Below are positions 44,897 through 55,083 of a stretch of 64,000 nt of DNA, piece by piece. The notes under the pieces were generated by a model that saw only the letters and a program-made list of their open reading frames with translations, was not told where the DNA came from and did no database searches. The stretch is from the NCBI RefSeq assembly GCF_003202435.1, contig NZ_QJHK01000003.1:186001-250000 (forward strand). The letters are read 5' to 3'. This DNA is from Flavobacterium cheongpyeongense. Lineage in GTDB: Bacteria; Bacteroidota; Bacteroidia; Flavobacteriales; Flavobacteriaceae. The position numbers and the translations under genes are program-made. How positions within the stretch are numbered: position 1 is the stretch's first letter; each line of letters begins with the position of its first letter.

Positions 44897-45373
44897 ATGA
44901 GAAAAAGAGCGGCAAAGAAAAGACCACTTTTACCAGATCCAAGGTTTAATGACCAACTGGTAACGCGTTTTGTAAACAACTTAATGTGGGACGGTAAGAA
45001 ATCTACAGCTTTCAAAGTATTTTATGATGCAATTGACATCATCGAATCTAAAAAGCAAAATGATGAGAAAACTTCATTAGAAATCTGGAAAGATGCTTTA
45101 ACAAACGTTATGCCTCACGTAGAAGTGCGTAGTCGTAGAGTAGGTGGTGCTACATTCCAAATTCCAATGCAGATTCGTCCGGATAGAAAAATTTCTATGG
45201 CAATGAAGTGGTTGATACTTTATTCCAGAAGAAGAAATGAAAAATCTATGGCACAACGTTTGGCGTCAGAATGTTTAGCTGCGGCTAAAGAAGAAGGTGC
45301 TGCGGTTAAGAAAAGAATGGATACTCACAAAATGGCAGAAGCTAACAAAGCATTCTCTCACTTTAGATTTTAA
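44897..45373 (+). CDS. rpsG: 30S ribosomal protein S7
   Basis: 158-residue primary 16S rRNA-binding protein of the small-subunit head. The S7 segments [14 protein letters not shown] and [16 protein letters not shown] are clear. In E. coli S7 represses this operon; no matching site was recognised. Ten bases ahead of fusA. Confidence 0.98.
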   Translation: MRKRAAKKRPLLPDPRFNDQLVTRFVNNLMWDGKKSTAFKVFYDAIDIIESKKQNDEKTSLEIWKDALTNVMPHVEVRSRRVGGATFQIPMQIRPDRKISMAMKWLILYSRRRNEKSMAQRLASECLAAAKEEGAAVKKRMDTHKMAEANKAFSHFRF

Positions 45374-45383
45374 TTCGTAAGAA

Positions 45384-47540
45384 ATGGCTAGAGATTTAAA
45401 ATATACAAGAAATATCGGAATTGCTGCTCATATTGATGCTGGTAAAACAACAACAACTGAGCGTATTCTTTTTTACACTGGAAAGTCACACAAAATTGGT
45501 GAGGTTCATGATGGTGCTGCAACAATGGACTGGATGGCGCAAGAGCAGGAAAGAGGTATCACAATTACTTCTGCAGCTACAACTTGTACTTGGAACTTTC
45601 CAACTGAACAAGGTAAGGTTTTACCAGAATCATTGCCATACCATTTTAATATTATTGATACTCCTGGACACGTTGACTTTACTGTAGAGGTAAATCGTTC
45701 TTTACGTGTACTTGATGGGTTGGTTTTTTTATTTAGTGCTGTTGATGGTGTTGAGCCGCAATCAGAAACTAACTGGAGATTAGCAGATCAATATAGGGTT
45801 CCACGTATGGGATTCGTAAATAAAATGGATCGTCAGGGTGCAAACTTTTTAGGAGTATGCGGACAGGTTAAAGATATGTTGAAGTCGAATGCGGTTGCAA
45901 TTACTTTGCCTATTGGTGATGAAGCTGATTTTAAAGGTATTGTTGACTTAGTTAAAAATCAGGCTATTGTATGGCATGATGAAACACAGGGTGCTACTTT
46001 TGATATCGTTGATATTCCTGCTGATATGGTTGATGAGGTTAGACAATATCGTTCTATTCTTATTGAAGAAATTGCTACTTACGATGAAAATCTTTTAGAT
46101 AAGTATATGGAGGATGAGAACTCTATTACTGAAGAGGAGATTAACAATGCATTGAGAGCTGCTACAATTGACATGGCAATCATTCCTATGCTTGCAGGTT
46201 CTTCTTTTAAAAACAAAGGAGTTCAATTTATGTTAGATGCAGTTTGTAAATATTTACCATCTCCTTTAGATAAAGAAGGTATCGAGGGTATTCATCCTGA
46301 TGATGCTGATTTGTTGGAAGAAGATCAAACTAAAATCTTGCGTAAACCAGATGTAAAAGAGCCGTTTGCTGCTTTGGCATTTAAAATTGCTACTGATCCA
46401 TTCGTAGGTCGTTTAGCTTTCTTTCGTGCTTATTCTGGACGTTTAGATGCGGGTTCTTATGTTTTAAATACTCGTTCTGGTAACAAAGAGAGAATTTCTC
46501 GTATCTATCAAATGCATGCTAATAAACAAAATCCAATCGAATTTATTGAGGCTGGAGATATTGGAGCGGCTGTAGGATTTAAAGATATCAAAACAGGGGA
46601 TACATTATGTGATGAAAAAAATCCAATTATCTTGGAGTCTATGAAATTCCCGGATCCTGTAATTGGTATCGCTATTGAGCCTAAAACTAAAGCTGACGTA
46701 GATAAAATGGGTATGGCTTTGGCTAAATTGGCTGAAGAGGATCCAACTTTTACGGTTAGAACAGATGAAGCTTCAGGTCAAACTATTATTTCAGGTATGG
46801 GTGAGCTTCACTTGGATATCTTGGTTGATAGAATGAAGCGTGAATTCAAAGTTGAGGTAAACCAAGGTGAGCCTCAGGTTGAGTACAAAGAAGCATTTAC
46901 AAGATCTGCAACACACAGAGAAACTTATAAAAAACAATCTGGAGGTCGTGGTAAATTTGGTGATATCGTGTTTACAATTGAGCCTGCAGATGAAGTTGAT
47001 GGTAAAGTTCCAGTTGGATTACAGTTTATTAATGCTGTAAAAGGTGGTAACGTTCCTAAAGAATATATCCCTGCTGTAGAAAAAGGATTTAGAGAAGCTA
47101 TGAAAACTGGTCCATTGGCAGGATATGCTGTAGATAGTTTGAAAGTGACTTTAACTGATGGATCTTTCCATCCTGTGGATTCTGATGCATTGTCTTTTGA
47201 GTTAGCTGCAAGAATGGGTTATAAAGAATCTGGTCGTGCTGCTGGAGCTGTTATTCTGGAGCCAATCATGAAAATCGAAGTAATTACTCCAGAAGAAAAC
47301 ATGGGGGATATTGTAGGTGACTTGAACCGTCGTAGAGGTCAGGTTAATGATATGGGTGACAGAAACGGAGCTAAAACTATCAAAGCTGATGTGCCGTTAT
47401 CTGAAATGTTTGGTTATGTTACAACATTAAGAACATTGTCTTCAGGTAGAGCTACTTCAACAATGGAGTTTTCTCACTATGCAGAAACGCCTTCTAATAT
47501 TTCAGAAGCGGTAATTAAAAAAGCAAAAGGTAACGCTTAA
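45384..47540 (+). CDS. fusA: Elongation factor G
   Basis: 718-residue translocase GTPase. G1 is A-H-I-D-A-G-K-T (about 14-21), G3 is D-T-P-G-H-V-D-F, G4 is N-K-M-D. Domains II-V follow with G-M-G-E-L-H-L-D-I. It has the normal EF-G1 length. Located between rpsG and rpsJ, as in the classical str operon; no tuf gene follows in this window. Confidence 0.98.
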   Translation: MARDLKYTRNIGIAAHIDAGKTTTTERILFYTGKSHKIGEVHDGAATMDWMAQEQERGITITSAATTCTWNFPTEQGKVLPESLPYHFNIIDTPGHVDFTVEVNRSLRVLDGLVFLFSAVDGVEPQSETNWRLADQYRVPRMGFVNKMDRQGANFLGVCGQVKDMLKSNAVAITLPIGDEADFKGIVDLVKNQAIVWHDETQGATFDIVDIPADMVDEVRQYRSILIEEIATYDENLLDKYMEDENSITEEEINNALRAATIDMAIIPMLAGSSFKNKGVQFMLDAVCKYLPSPLDKEGIEGIHPDDADLLEEDQTKILRKPDVKEPFAALAFKIATDPFVGRLAFFRAYSGRLDAGSYVLNTRSGNKERISRIYQMHANKQNPIEFIEAGDIGAAVGFKDIKTGDTLCDEKNPIILESMKFPDPVIGIAIEPKTKADVDKMGMALAKLAEEDPTFTVRTDEASGQTIISGMGELHLDILVDRMKREFKVEVNQGEPQVEYKEAFTRSATHRETYKKQSGGRGKFGDIVFTIEPADEVDGKVPVGLQFINAVKGGNVPKEYIPAVEKGFREAMKTGPLAGYAVDSLKVTLTDGSFHPVDSDALSFELAARMGYKESGRAAGAVILEPIMKIEVITPEENMGDIVGDLNRRRGQVNDMGDRNGAKTIKADVPLSEMFGYVTTLRTLSSGRATSTMEFSHYAETPSNISEAVIKKAKGNA

Positions 47541-47551
47541 TTCTTAAGAAA

Positions 47552-47857
47552 ATGAGTCAAAAAATTAGAATAAAACTAAAATCTTACGATCACATGTTGG
47601 TGGATAAATCTGCTGAAAAGATCGTAAAAACGGTAAAAACTACTGGTGCAGTTGTAACAGGTCCAATTCCGTTGCCAACTCACAAAAAACTTTTCACTGT
47701 GTTGCGTTCTCCTCACGTTAACAAAAAAGCGAGAGAGCAATTTGAAGTAATGTCATACAAGAGATTGATTGATATTTATTCGTCTTCATCTAAAACTATT
47801 GATGCATTGATGAAACTTGAATTGCCAAGTGGAGTTGAAGTGGAGATAAAAGTATAA
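47552..47857 (+). CDS. rpsJ: 30S ribosomal protein S10
   Basis: 101 residues with the S10 core (K-S-Y-D-H and the [21 protein letters not shown] segment). Here it ends the rpsL-rpsG-fusA cluster instead of leading the S10 operon: a terminator and 401 bases separate it from rplC. Confidence 0.97.
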
Positions 47858-47880
47858 TTTTTTATATTTTTTTTTCATAT

Positions 47881-47911
47881 AAAAAGCGAGTCATGAATGG
47901 CTCGCTTTTTT
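47881..47911 (+). terminator. Terminator after rpsJ
   Basis: AAAAAGCGAG pairs with CTCGCTTTTT, extended by T-G and CAT/ATG pairs, followed by a T. A strong intrinsic terminator 24 bases after rpsJ. Confidence 0.92.
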
Positions 47912-47945
47912 GTTTTTAAAATGCTGTTTTTGTGTTTTGTTTGCT

Positions 47946-48026
47946 GTGTTTTTGTTGGGCTTTTGTTTTTAAGTTTTTATGTGATCCTTTGTTTTAGGGT
48001 AATTCGGGTGTTTTTGTTGGGCTTTT
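47946..48026 (+). repeat. Exact 19-base direct repeat in the rpsJ-rplC gap
   Basis: GTGTTTTTGTTGGGCTTTT occurs at 47946-47964 and again at 48008-48026, 62 bases apart start to start. The sequence is T/G-rich and unlike the flanking genes. No function is apparent; it could be a duplication scar or part of an untranslated RNA. Confidence 0.7.
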
Positions 48027-48157
48027 ATTAATTAATCATTAAGGTTAAATGTTTTTAAATTTAAAATAAGTTTTTAAGATATTGAGTGATAAAAGTTGTT
48101 TTTGATGTCGGTTTGAAGCTTGGATTTTGATAATGAGCAATTTAATTTTTGTAACTG

Positions 48158-48189
48158 TTTGGTATATTCAAATTTAATATCTACTTTTG
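48158..48189 (+). promoter_or_regulatory. Promoter of the rplC operon
   Basis: TTTG (48158-48161), 20 bases, TACTTTTG (48182-48189): a full Bacteroidota-type promoter. It gives the rplC-to-rpsN genes their own start after the rpsJ terminator. The leader of about 60 bases may hold feedback control, but no clear structure was found. Confidence 0.8.
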
Positions 48190-48258
48190 CACTCCCTGTT
48201 TGAAAATTTCTGTTATTTTTAAATTGAAGGGAATTTTAGTAATTAATAATTAATATTT

Positions 48259-48876
48259 ATGTCTGGGTTAATTGGTAAAAAAATCGGCATGACTAGCATT
48301 TTCGACGAAAACGGGAAAAACATTCCTTGTACAGTAATCGAGGCTGGGCCGTGTGTTGTTACCCAAGTCAGAACCAAAGGTGTTGACGGGTACGAAGCGT
48401 TGCAACTAGGTTTCGATGACAAAAACGAGAAACATTCCACTAAAGCTGCTTTAGGGCACTTTAAAAAAGCTGGAACTGTTGCTAAGAAAAAAGTCGTTGA
48501 ATTCCAAGATTTTGCAACTGAACAAAAATTAGGAGATCTTATTGATGTTTCTATTTTTGTTGAAGGAGAATTTGTAGATGTACAGGGTGTGTCTAAAGGT
48601 AAAGGTTTTCAGGGTGTTGTAAAGCGTCACGGTTTTGGTGGTGTTGGTCAGGCAACTCATGGGCAACATAACCGTTTAAGAGCGCCAGGTTCTGTGGGAG
48701 CTTCTTCATATCCATCTAGAGTATTCAAAGGAATGCGTATGGCTGGAAGAATGGGAGGAGATAATGTAAAAGTACAAAACCTTAGAGTTTTAAAAGTAGT
48801 TGCTGAAAAGAACCTGCTTGTTATTAAAGGATGTGTTCCTGGACATAAAAACTCTTACGTAATCATTCAGAAGTAA
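48259..48876 (+). CDS. rplC: 50S ribosomal protein L3
   Basis: 205-residue early-assembly 23S rRNA-binding protein. It starts [17 protein letters not shown] and contains the loop segment [15 protein letters not shown] near the peptidyl-transferase centre. First gene of the main cluster; its stop overlaps the rplD start by one base (TAATG). Confidence 0.98.
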   Translation: MSGLIGKKIGMTSIFDENGKNIPCTVIEAGPCVVTQVRTKGVDGYEALQLGFDDKNEKHSTKAALGHFKKAGTVAKKKVVEFQDFATEQKLGDLIDVSIFVEGEFVDVQGVSKGKGFQGVVKRHGFGGVGQATHGQHNRLRAPGSVGASSYPSRVFKGMRMAGRMGGDNVKVQNLRVLKVVAEKNLLVIKGCVPGHKNSYVIIQK

Positions 48877-49505
48877 TGGAAGTAAAAGTATTAGATTTCA
48901 ACGGAAAAGATACTGGAAGAAAAGTTCAACTTTCTGATTCAGTATTCGCAATTGAACCAAACAATCACGCAGTTTATCTTGATGTTAAGCAATATCTTGC
49001 TAATCAAAGACAAGGGACTCATAAAGCTAAAGAAAGAGCTGAAGTAACTGGTAGTACGCGTAAGATTAAGAAACAAAAAGGAACTGGTACGGCTCGAGCG
49101 GGAAGTATTAAGAATCCATTGTTCAAAGGTGGTGGAACTATTTTTGGGCCAAGACCAAGGAGTTATTCATTTAAATTGAATAAAGGCTTGAAGAGATTGG
49201 CTAGAAAGTCAGCTTTCTCAATCAAAGCAAAAGAATCGAATGTTATCGTTCTTGAGGACTTTAATTTTGAAACGCCAAACACTAAAAATTTCATTAACGT
49301 TTTGAAAGCTTTAGGGTTAGAGAATAAAAAATCCTTATTTGTGTTGGGAGAGTCAAATAAAAATGTATATTTGTCGTCACGCAATTTAAAGGCTTCAAAT
49401 GTCGTAACTAGCTCAGAATTAAGCACTTACGCAATCTTAAACGCTAATAATTTAGTGCTTTTAGAAGGTTCTTTGGAGTTAATTGAAGAAAATTTAAGTA
49501 AATAA
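48876..49505 (+). CDS. rplD: 50S ribosomal protein L4
   Basis: 209 residues, with the long exit-tunnel loop seen as K-Q-K-G-T-G-T-A-R-A-G-S and G-G-G-T-I-F-G-P. In E. coli L4 represses the S10 operon. It overlaps rplC by one base and is seven bases ahead of rplW. Confidence 0.98.
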   Translation: MEVKVLDFNGKDTGRKVQLSDSVFAIEPNNHAVYLDVKQYLANQRQGTHKAKERAEVTGSTRKIKKQKGTGTARAGSIKNPLFKGGGTIFGPRPRSYSFKLNKGLKRLARKSAFSIKAKESNVIVLEDFNFETPNTKNFINVLKALGLENKKSLFVLGESNKNVYLSSRNLKASNVVTSSELSTYAILNANNLVLLEGSLELIEENLSK

Positions 49506-49512
49506 TAGGAAT

Positions 49513-49803
49513 ATGAGCATTATTATCAGACCTATAGTAACAGAAAAAGTAACCAAAGAAAGTGAAGTTTTAAACCGCTTCGGATTCGTAGTTGATAAAA
49601 AAGCAAATAAAGTTCAAATTAAGAAAGCTGTTGAAGCTGCTTATGGAGTAACTATTGTTTCAGTTAATACGATGAATGTAAGACCGGACAGAACTACAAA
49701 ATACACTAAAAGTGGTTTAATCAGTGGAAAGACAAATGCAATTAAAAAAGCAATTGTTCAAGTACAAGAAGGAGAAACAATTGATTTTTACAACAATATC
49801 TAA
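49513..49803 (+). CDS. rplW: 50S ribosomal protein L23
   Basis: 96 residues. It starts I-I-I-R-P-I-V-T-E-K and has the K-K-A-V-E-A-A-Y-G-V segment. It lies at the exit of the peptide tunnel, where trigger factor and SRP dock. Tight spacing on both sides (7 and 9 bases). Confidence 0.97.
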   Translation: MSIIIRPIVTEKVTKESEVLNRFGFVVDKKANKVQIKKAVEAAYGVTIVSVNTMNVRPDRTTKYTKSGLISGKTNAIKKAIVQVQEGETIDFYNNI

Positions 49804-49812
49804 GATAGAAAA

Positions 49813-50637
49813 ATGTCAGTAAGAAAATTAAAACCTATTACCCCAGGTCAGCGATTTAGAGTTGTGAATGGTTATGACGCCATTACAACTGATAAGCCGG
49901 AACGCTCTTTGATAGCGCCGATAAAAAACTCTGGAGGTAGAAATAGTCAAGGAAAGATGACCATGCGTTATACGGGTGGTGGTCACAAGCAGAGATATCG
50001 TATTATTGATTTCAAAAGAACTAAAGACGGAATTCCGGCTACTGTGAAATCAATTGAATATGATCCAAATCGTACTGCATTTATCGCTTTATTAGCTTAT
50101 GCTGATGGAGAGAAAACTTATATTATCGCTCAAAACGGATTGAAAGTTGGTCAGAAATTAGTTTCTGGTCCAGAATCTCAACCAGAGATTGGTAATACTT
50201 TACCTTTAAGCAGAATTCCTCTTGGAACTGTTATATCTTGTATTGAGTTGCGTCCAGGACAAGGAGCGGTTATTGCTCGTTCAGCTGGAACTTTTGCTCA
50301 GTTAATGGCAAGAGACGGGAAATATGCAACAATTAAAATGCCATCTGGTGAAACAAGATTGATCTTGTTAACTTGTTCGGCTACAATTGGGGCTGTTTCT
50401 AATTCTGACCACCAATTAGTAGTATCTGGAAAAGCAGGTAGAACAAGATGGTTAGGAAGAAGACCTAGAACTAGACCGGTAGCGATGAACCCAGTTGATC
50501 ACCCTATGGGAGGTGGTGAAGGACGTTCTTCTGGAGGGCATCCACGTTCAAGAAACGGATTGCCAGCTAAAGGTTACAGAACTCGTTCTAAGAAAAACCC
50601 GAGTAACAAGTATATCGTAGAACGTAGAAAGAAATAA
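49813..50637 (+). CDS. rplB: 50S ribosomal protein L2
   Basis: 274 residues near the peptidyl-transferase centre and at the subunit bridge. The conserved [14 protein letters not shown] with its key histidine and the R-S-S-G-G-H-P-R segment are intact. Confidence 0.98.
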   Translation: MSVRKLKPITPGQRFRVVNGYDAITTDKPERSLIAPIKNSGGRNSQGKMTMRYTGGGHKQRYRIIDFKRTKDGIPATVKSIEYDPNRTAFIALLAYADGEKTYIIAQNGLKVGQKLVSGPESQPEIGNTLPLSRIPLGTVISCIELRPGQGAVIARSAGTFAQLMARDGKYATIKMPSGETRLILLTCSATIGAVSNSDHQLVVSGKAGRTRWLGRRPRTRPVAMNPVDHPMGGGEGRSSGGHPRSRNGLPAKGYRTRSKKNPSNKYIVERRKK

Positions 50638-50643
50638 TAAGAT

Positions 50644-50922
50644 ATGGCACGTTCATTAAAAAAAGGACCTTTCGTTCATTATAAATTAGACAAGAAAGTT
50701 CAGGAAAACATTGAAAGCGGAAAAAATGGAGTAGTAAAGACTTGGTCTAGAGCTTCCATGATTACTCCAGACTTTGTTGGGCAAACTATCGCAGTTCATA
50801 ACGGTCGTCAATTTGTACCGGTTTACGTAACAGAAAACATGGTAGGTCACAAATTAGGAGAGTTTTCACCAACTAGATCTTTTAGAGGTCATGCTGGAGC
50901 AAAAAATAAAGGTAAAAAATAA
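50644..50922 (+). CDS. rpsS: 30S ribosomal protein S19
   Basis: 92 residues: A-R-S-L-K-K-G-P-F at the start and the [10 protein letters not shown] tail. Located in the small-subunit head, in standard position between L2 and L22. Confidence 0.97.
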   Translation: MARSLKKGPFVHYKLDKKVQENIESGKNGVVKTWSRASMITPDFVGQTIAVHNGRQFVPVYVTENMVGHKLGEFSPTRSFRGHAGAKNKGKK

Positions 50923-50928
50923 GAAGCA

Positions 50929-51342
50929 ATGGGAGTTCGTAAAAGAGAAACAGCAGATGCGAGAAAAGAGGCTAATAAGTCTATTGCTTTCGCAAAATTG
51001 AATAACTGCCCTACTTCACCTAGAAAAATGCGCTTAGTAGCGGACTTGGTAAGAGGTCAGAAGGTAGAAAGAGCACTTAACATCTTAAGATTCAGTTCTA
51101 AAGAAGCTTCAAGAAAATTAGAAAAACTATTATTATCTGCAATCAACAACTGGGAGCAAAAAAATAGTGAAGGTAATTTAGAAGAGGCTGGATTATTTGT
51201 TAAAGAGATCAGAGTAGATGGTGGAATGATGTTGAAAAGACTTCGTCCAGCTCCACAAGGTCGTGCACACAGAATAAGAAAACGTTCTAACCACGTTACA
51301 ATCGTGCTTGGAGCTATCAATAACACACAAAGCAATTCTTAA
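50929..51342 (+). CDS. rplV: 50S ribosomal protein L22
   Basis: 137 residues. The N-terminus is somewhat long ([14 protein letters not shown]). The exit-tunnel hairpin is seen as [17 protein letters not shown], the site of macrolide-resistance insertions elsewhere; nothing unusual here. Confidence 0.97.
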
Positions 51343-51347
51343 GCAGC

Positions 51348-52109
51348 ATGGGACAAAAGACAAATCCAATTGGAAATAGACTTGGTATCATCAGAGGGTG
51401 GGACTCAAACTGGTATGGTGGAAATGATTACGGTGATAAACTTGCCGAAGATCACAAAATCAGAAAGTATATCCACGCTCGTTTATCAAAAGCTAGTGTA
51501 TCAAAAGTAATCATCGAGAGAACTTTGAAACTTGTAACCGTTACTATCACTACTGCAAGACCTGGTATCATTATCGGAAAAGGCGGACAAGAGGTAGACA
51601 AGTTAAAAGAAGAACTTAAGAAAGTTACTGACAAAGAGGTTCAAATCAACATCTTTGAAATTAAAAGACCTGAATTAGATGCTTATCTTGTGGCGACAAG
51701 CATCGCTCGTCAAATCGAAAGCCGTATCTCTTACAGACGTGCAATCAAAATGGCTATTGCTGCCTCTATGCGTATGAACGCTGAAGGTATCAAAGTTTTG
51801 ATTTCTGGTCGTTTGAATGGTGCTGAGATGGCGCGTTCAGAAGGTTTCAAAGAAGGTAGAATTCCTCTATCAACTTTCAGAGCTGATATTGATTATGCTT
51901 TGGCTGAAGCTCATACTACTTATGGTAGAATGGGTATCAAAGTATGGATCATGAAAGGTGAAGTTTATGGAAAGAGAGATCTTTCTCCACTTGCAGGAAT
52001 GGATAAAAAACAATCTGGAACTGGTGGTGGTAAAGGTGGCGATTCTCCAAGAGGAGATAGAAAACCTTTTAATAAAGGTGGAAAACCAGACGCTCGTAAA
52101 AGAAAGTAA
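51348..52109 (+). CDS. rpsC: 30S ribosomal protein S3
   Basis: 253 residues. The KH domain [12 protein letters not shown] and the L-N-G-A-E-M-A-R segment are present. The C-terminus has a glycine/lysine-rich tail of about 35 residues ([14 protein letters not shown]), a moderate extension typical of Bacteroidota. Confidence 0.97.
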   Translation: MGQKTNPIGNRLGIIRGWDSNWYGGNDYGDKLAEDHKIRKYIHARLSKASVSKVIIERTLKLVTVTITTARPGIIIGKGGQEVDKLKEELKKVTDKEVQINIFEIKRPELDAYLVATSIARQIESRISYRRAIKMAIAASMRMNAEGIKVLISGRLNGAEMARSEGFKEGRIPLSTFRADIDYALAEAHTTYGRMGIKVWIMKGEVYGKRDLSPLAGMDKKQSGTGGGKGGDSPRGDRKPFNKGGKPDARKRK

Positions 52110-52128
52110 ATTTTTAAACTAAAGAAAA

Positions 52129-52554
52129 ATGTTACAGCCTAAAAGAACAAAGTACCGTAAGGTGCAAAAAGGTAAAATGAAAGGTAACTCTCAAAGAGGG
52201 CATGAACTTTCTAATGGAATGTTTGGTATTAAATCTGTACATGAAGATGGAATGTTCTTAACGTCTCGTCAAATCGAAGCTGCTCGTATTGCTGCAACTC
52301 GTTTCATGAAGAGAGAAGGACAATTATGGATCAAAATATTTCCAGACAAACCAATTACTAAGAAGCCTCTTGAGGTACGTATGGGTAAAGGAAAAGGTGC
52401 CGTTGAATATTGGGCTGCCGTTGTTAAACCCGGAAGAATTATGTTTGAAGTTGGAGGAGTTCCTTTATCAGTTGCAAAAGAGGCATTACGTCTTGCAGCT
52501 CAAAAGCTTCCAGTAAAAACAAAGTTCGTCGTTGCTAGAGATTTCGAAGCATAA
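52129..52554 (+). CDS. rplP: 50S ribosomal protein L16
   Basis: 141 residues. It starts [10 protein letters not shown] and has the [12 protein letters not shown] segment whose arginine is the hydroxylation site in some bacteria. It binds near the A-site tRNA. Confidence 0.97.
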   Translation: MLQPKRTKYRKVQKGKMKGNSQRGHELSNGMFGIKSVHEDGMFLTSRQIEAARIAATRFMKREGQLWIKIFPDKPITKKPLEVRMGKGKGAVEYWAAVVKPGRIMFEVGGVPLSVAKEALRLAAQKLPVKTKFVVARDFEA

Positions 52555-52567
52555 TTTATATTATATT

Positions 52568-52759
52568 ATGAAACAATCAGAAATAAAAGATCTTTCTGCA
52601 GCGGAGTTGCAAGAAAAACTTAGTCAAACTAAGAAGATATATGCTGACCTAAAAATGGCACATGCTATTTCTCCAATTGAGAATCCGCTTCAAATTAGAA
52701 GTGTAAGAAGAACAGTTGCAAGATTGGCTACAGAGCTAACTAAAAGAGAGTTACAATAA
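52568..52759 (+). CDS. rpmC: 50S ribosomal protein L29
   Basis: 63 residues from the ATG at 52568; an upstream in-frame start at 52532 would overlap rplP and adds no conserved sequence. It has the two-helix L29 pattern (L-Q-E-K-L, then I-R-S-V-R-R-T-V-A-R). Confidence 0.95.
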   Translation: MKQSEIKDLSAAELQEKLSQTKKIYADLKMAHAISPIENPLQIRSVRRTVARLATELTKRELQ

Positions 52760-52776
52760 TTGTATTCTGCTGAAAG

Positions 52777-53037
52777 ATGGAAGAAAAAAGAAATTTAAGA
52801 AAAGAAAGAATTGGTGTTGTTACTTCAAATAAAATGGATAAGTCTATTGTTATTGCAGAAGTTAGAAAGGTAAAACACCCATTATACGGTAAGTTCGTGT
52901 TGAAAACTAAGAAATATGTTGCGCACGACGAAACAAACGACTGTAACATTGGAGATACTGTAAGAATTAGCGAAACGCGTCCTTTAAGTAAAACAAAATG
53001 TTGGAGATTAGTTGAAATCTTAGAAAGAGCTAAATAA
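52777..53037 (+). CDS. rpsQ: 30S ribosomal protein S17
   Basis: 86 residues: [18 protein letters not shown] and [12 protein letters not shown]. Two bases before rplN. Confidence 0.96.
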   Translation: MEEKRNLRKERIGVVTSNKMDKSIVIAEVRKVKHPLYGKFVLKTKKYVAHDETNDCNIGDTVRISETRPLSKTKCWRLVEILERAK

Positions 53038-53039
53038 TT

Positions 53040-53408
53040 ATGGTACAACAGGAATCAAGACTAAAAGTAGCAGATAATACGGGAGCAAAAGAAGTTTTAA
53101 CTATCCGTGTTTTAGGAGGTACCAAAAGAAGGTATGCCTCTGTTGGTGACAAGATTGTAGTATCTATTAAGGATGCAACTCCAAACGGAAACGTAAAAAA
53201 AGGAGCTGTATCAACTGCAGTTGTTGTACGTACCAAAAAAGAAGTGAGAAGAGCCGATGGTTCTTATATCCGTTTCGATGACAATGCATGTGTTCTTTTG
53301 AATGCAGCAGGAGAAATGAGAGGAACTCGTGTTTTTGGTCCGGTAGCAAGAGAACTTCGTGAAAAACAATTCATGAAAATTGTATCATTAGCACCAGAAG
53401 TGCTTTAA
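53040..53408 (+). CDS. rplN: 50S ribosomal protein L14
   Basis: 122 residues: [17 protein letters not shown] and [13 protein letters not shown]. Normal length, forming an intersubunit bridge. Confidence 0.98.
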
Positions 53409-53419
53409 TTCGTTTTAAG

Positions 53420-53734
53420 ATGATAAAGCTAAAAATAAAATCAGGAGATATCGTAAGAGTAATTGCTGGAGACCATAAAGGTGCTGAAGGTAAAGTTTTA
53501 CGTGTTTACCGTGAGAAAAATAAAGCGATAGTTGAAGGTGTAAACATGGTTTCAAAGCATACAAAACCAAGTGCTAAAAACCCTCAAGGTGGTATCGTTA
53601 AGAAAGAAGCTTCTATACAAATATCTAACATTTCACTAATTGATCCTAAAACTAAGGAAACAACTAGAGTTGGTATTAGAGTAGAGGGAGATAAGAAAGT
53701 AAGATTTTCAAAAAAATCTAATCAAGTACTATAG
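53420..53734 (+). CDS. rplX: 50S ribosomal protein L24
   Basis: 104 residues with the KOW motif ([18 protein letters not shown]) and H-T-K-P-S. It initiates 50S assembly. Two bases ahead of rplE. Confidence 0.97.
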   Translation: MIKLKIKSGDIVRVIAGDHKGAEGKVLRVYREKNKAIVEGVNMVSKHTKPSAKNPQGGIVKKEASIQISNISLIDPKTKETTRVGIRVEGDKKVRFSKKSNQVL

Positions 53735-53736
53735 AA

Positions 53737-54288
53737 ATGGCATATACACCTAGACTAAAAGAAGAATATAAGAGTAGAGTGATCTCTGCTCTTAAAGAGG
53801 AGTTCGGATATACAAACGTAATGCAAGTTCCAAAACTGGAAAAAATCGTTTTGAGCCGTGGAGTTGGTGCAGCTGTATCTGATAAAAAACTTATTGACTA
53901 CGCAGTTGATGAGTTGACAAAGATCACTGGACAAAAAGCAGTATCTACAATTTCAAAGAAAGACGTTGCGTCATTTAAATTGAGAAAAGGGATGCCTATT
54001 GGAGCAAAAGTTACTTTACGTGGTGAAAAAATGTATGAGTTTTTAGACAGACTTGTTACTTCTGCTTTACCGCGTGTTAGAGATTTTAGTGGTATCAAAG
54101 CTACTGGTTTCGACGGTAGAGGTAATTACAACCTTGGAGTTTTGGAGCAAATCATTTTCCCAGAAATTGATATTGACAAAGTAAACAAAATTTCAGGAAT
54201 GGATATTACTTTTGTTACTACAGCAAAAACAGACAAAGAGGCAAAGTCATTATTGGCAGAATTAGGATTACCTTTTAAAAAGAATTAA
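53737..54288 (+). CDS. rplE: 50S ribosomal protein L5
   Basis: 183 residues: [14 protein letters not shown] and the R-V-R-D-F-S-G-I segment. It binds 5S rRNA. Three bases before rpsN. Confidence 0.97.
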   Translation: MAYTPRLKEEYKSRVISALKEEFGYTNVMQVPKLEKIVLSRGVGAAVSDKKLIDYAVDELTKITGQKAVSTISKKDVASFKLRKGMPIGAKVTLRGEKMYEFLDRLVTSALPRVRDFSGIKATGFDGRGNYNLGVLEQIIFPEIDIDKVNKISGMDITFVTTAKTDKEAKSLLAELGLPFKKN

Positions 54289-54291
54289 GAC

Positions 54292-54561
54292 ATGGCTAAA
54301 GAATCAATGAAAGCCCGTGAGGTGAAAAGAGAGAAAACGGTAGCTAAGTACGCTGAGAAAAGAAAAGCTTTATTAGAAGCTGGAGATTATGAAGGCTTAC
54401 AGAAATTGCCTAAAAATGCTTCACCAGTTCGTTTACACAATCGTTGTAAATTAACAGGTAGACCAAGAGGTTATATCCGTCAATTTGGTATTTCACGTGT
54501 AACTTTCCGTGAGATGGCTAATAATGGATTAATTCCTGGTGTTAAAAAGGCGTCTTGGTAA
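54292..54561 (+). CDS. rpsN: 30S ribosomal protein S14 (zinc-free long form)
   Basis: 89 residues, the long S14 type. The C-terminal segment [10 protein letters not shown] has only one cysteine, so the four-cysteine zinc site is absent. A promoter -33 element overlaps its last codons, and a 105-base gap to rpsH follows. Confidence 0.97.
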   Translation: MAKESMKAREVKREKTVAKYAEKRKALLEAGDYEGLQKLPKNASPVRLHNRCKLTGRPRGYIRQFGISRVTFREMANNGLIPGVKKASW

Positions 54562-54585
54562 TCTCGCAAAAAGTTATTACTTTTG
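54555..54585 (+). promoter_or_regulatory. Internal promoter between rpsN and rpsH
   Basis: TTG (54555-54557, inside the rpsN stop region), 20 bases, TACTTTTG (54578-54585): a good Bacteroidota promoter. It would start an extra transcript for rpsH and everything downstream to rpoA. Confidence 0.65.
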
Positions 54586-54616
54586 CAAACCAAAAAATAA
54601 TTTTTAATTGATTAAA

Positions 54617-54646
54617 GGTTCGGGAGGCGGGTGTCTCCCGAAAACC
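54617..54646 (+). promoter_or_regulatory. Leader hairpin before rpsH
   Basis: CGGGAG (54621-54626) and CTCCCG (54635-54640) pair around GCGGGTGT, with outer GGTT/AACC pairs after a two-base bulge. It is the most G-C-rich spot in the area. It lies about 20 bases before the rpsH ATG. In E. coli S8 represses the spc operon at an RNA site near rplE, so a feedback role is plausible but inferred. Confidence 0.55.
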
Positions 54647-54666
54647 ATAATCGCAATCAAATACAT

Positions 54667-55065
54667 ATGTATACAGATCCTATTGCAGATTATTTGACTA
54701 GAGTTCGTAACGCTGTGGCTGCAAATCACAAAGTTGTTGAAATTCCCGCATCTAATCTAAAAAAAGAAATAACTAAGATCTTGTTTGATCAAGGTTATAT
54801 CTTAAGTTACAAATTTGAGGACAACTCTGTTCAGGGTTCAATCAAAATTGCTTTGAAGTATGATAAAGATACTAAAGAGCCAGTAATTAAAGATATCCAA
54901 AGAATTAGTAAACCTGGTTTACGTAAATATGCAGGTGCTGCCAAATTACCAAGAATCCTTAATGGATTAGGAATTGCTATTGTTTCTACATCAAAAGGTT
55001 TGATGACAGGAAAACAAGCTAAGCAATTAAATGTAGGTGGTGAAGTAATTTGTTACGTATACTAA
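54667..55065 (+). CDS. rpsH: 30S ribosomal protein S8
   Basis: 132 residues from the ATG at 54667 (Y-T-D-P-I-A-D-Y-L-T-R-V-R-N-A). The in-frame 54631 start would translate the leader hairpin and is rejected. The C-terminus I-V-S-T-S-K-G-L-M-T is typical. Confidence 0.97.
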   Translation: MYTDPIADYLTRVRNAVAANHKVVEIPASNLKKEITKILFDQGYILSYKFEDNSVQGSIKIALKYDKDTKEPVIKDIQRISKPGLRKYAGAAKLPRILNGLGIAIVSTSKGLMTGKQAKQLNVGGEVICYVY

Positions 55066-55083
55066 TTTTAAAGACTAAATAAG

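Larger units (their letters stand above)
47858..48258 (+). other. 401-base gene-free gap splitting rpsJ from rplC
   Basis: The gap holds a terminator (47881-47911), a T/G-rich stretch with an exact 19-base direct repeat (47946-47964 and 48008-48026), and the rplC promoter (48158-48189) with a leader of roughly 60 bases. No reading frame of note and no tRNA is present. In most bacteria rpsJ and rplC are adjacent, so this is a real interruption of the S10 cluster. Confidence 0.75.

Noticed and set aside
49163..49426. Minus-strand frame inside rplD and similar frames across the ribosomal cluster
   Set aside because: All are antisense to conserved ribosomal genes without independent support.
54617..54646. 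GGTTCG stem resembling a tRNA T-arm
   Set aside because: No acceptor, D or anticodon arms surround it and no CCA end; better explained as a leader hairpin.
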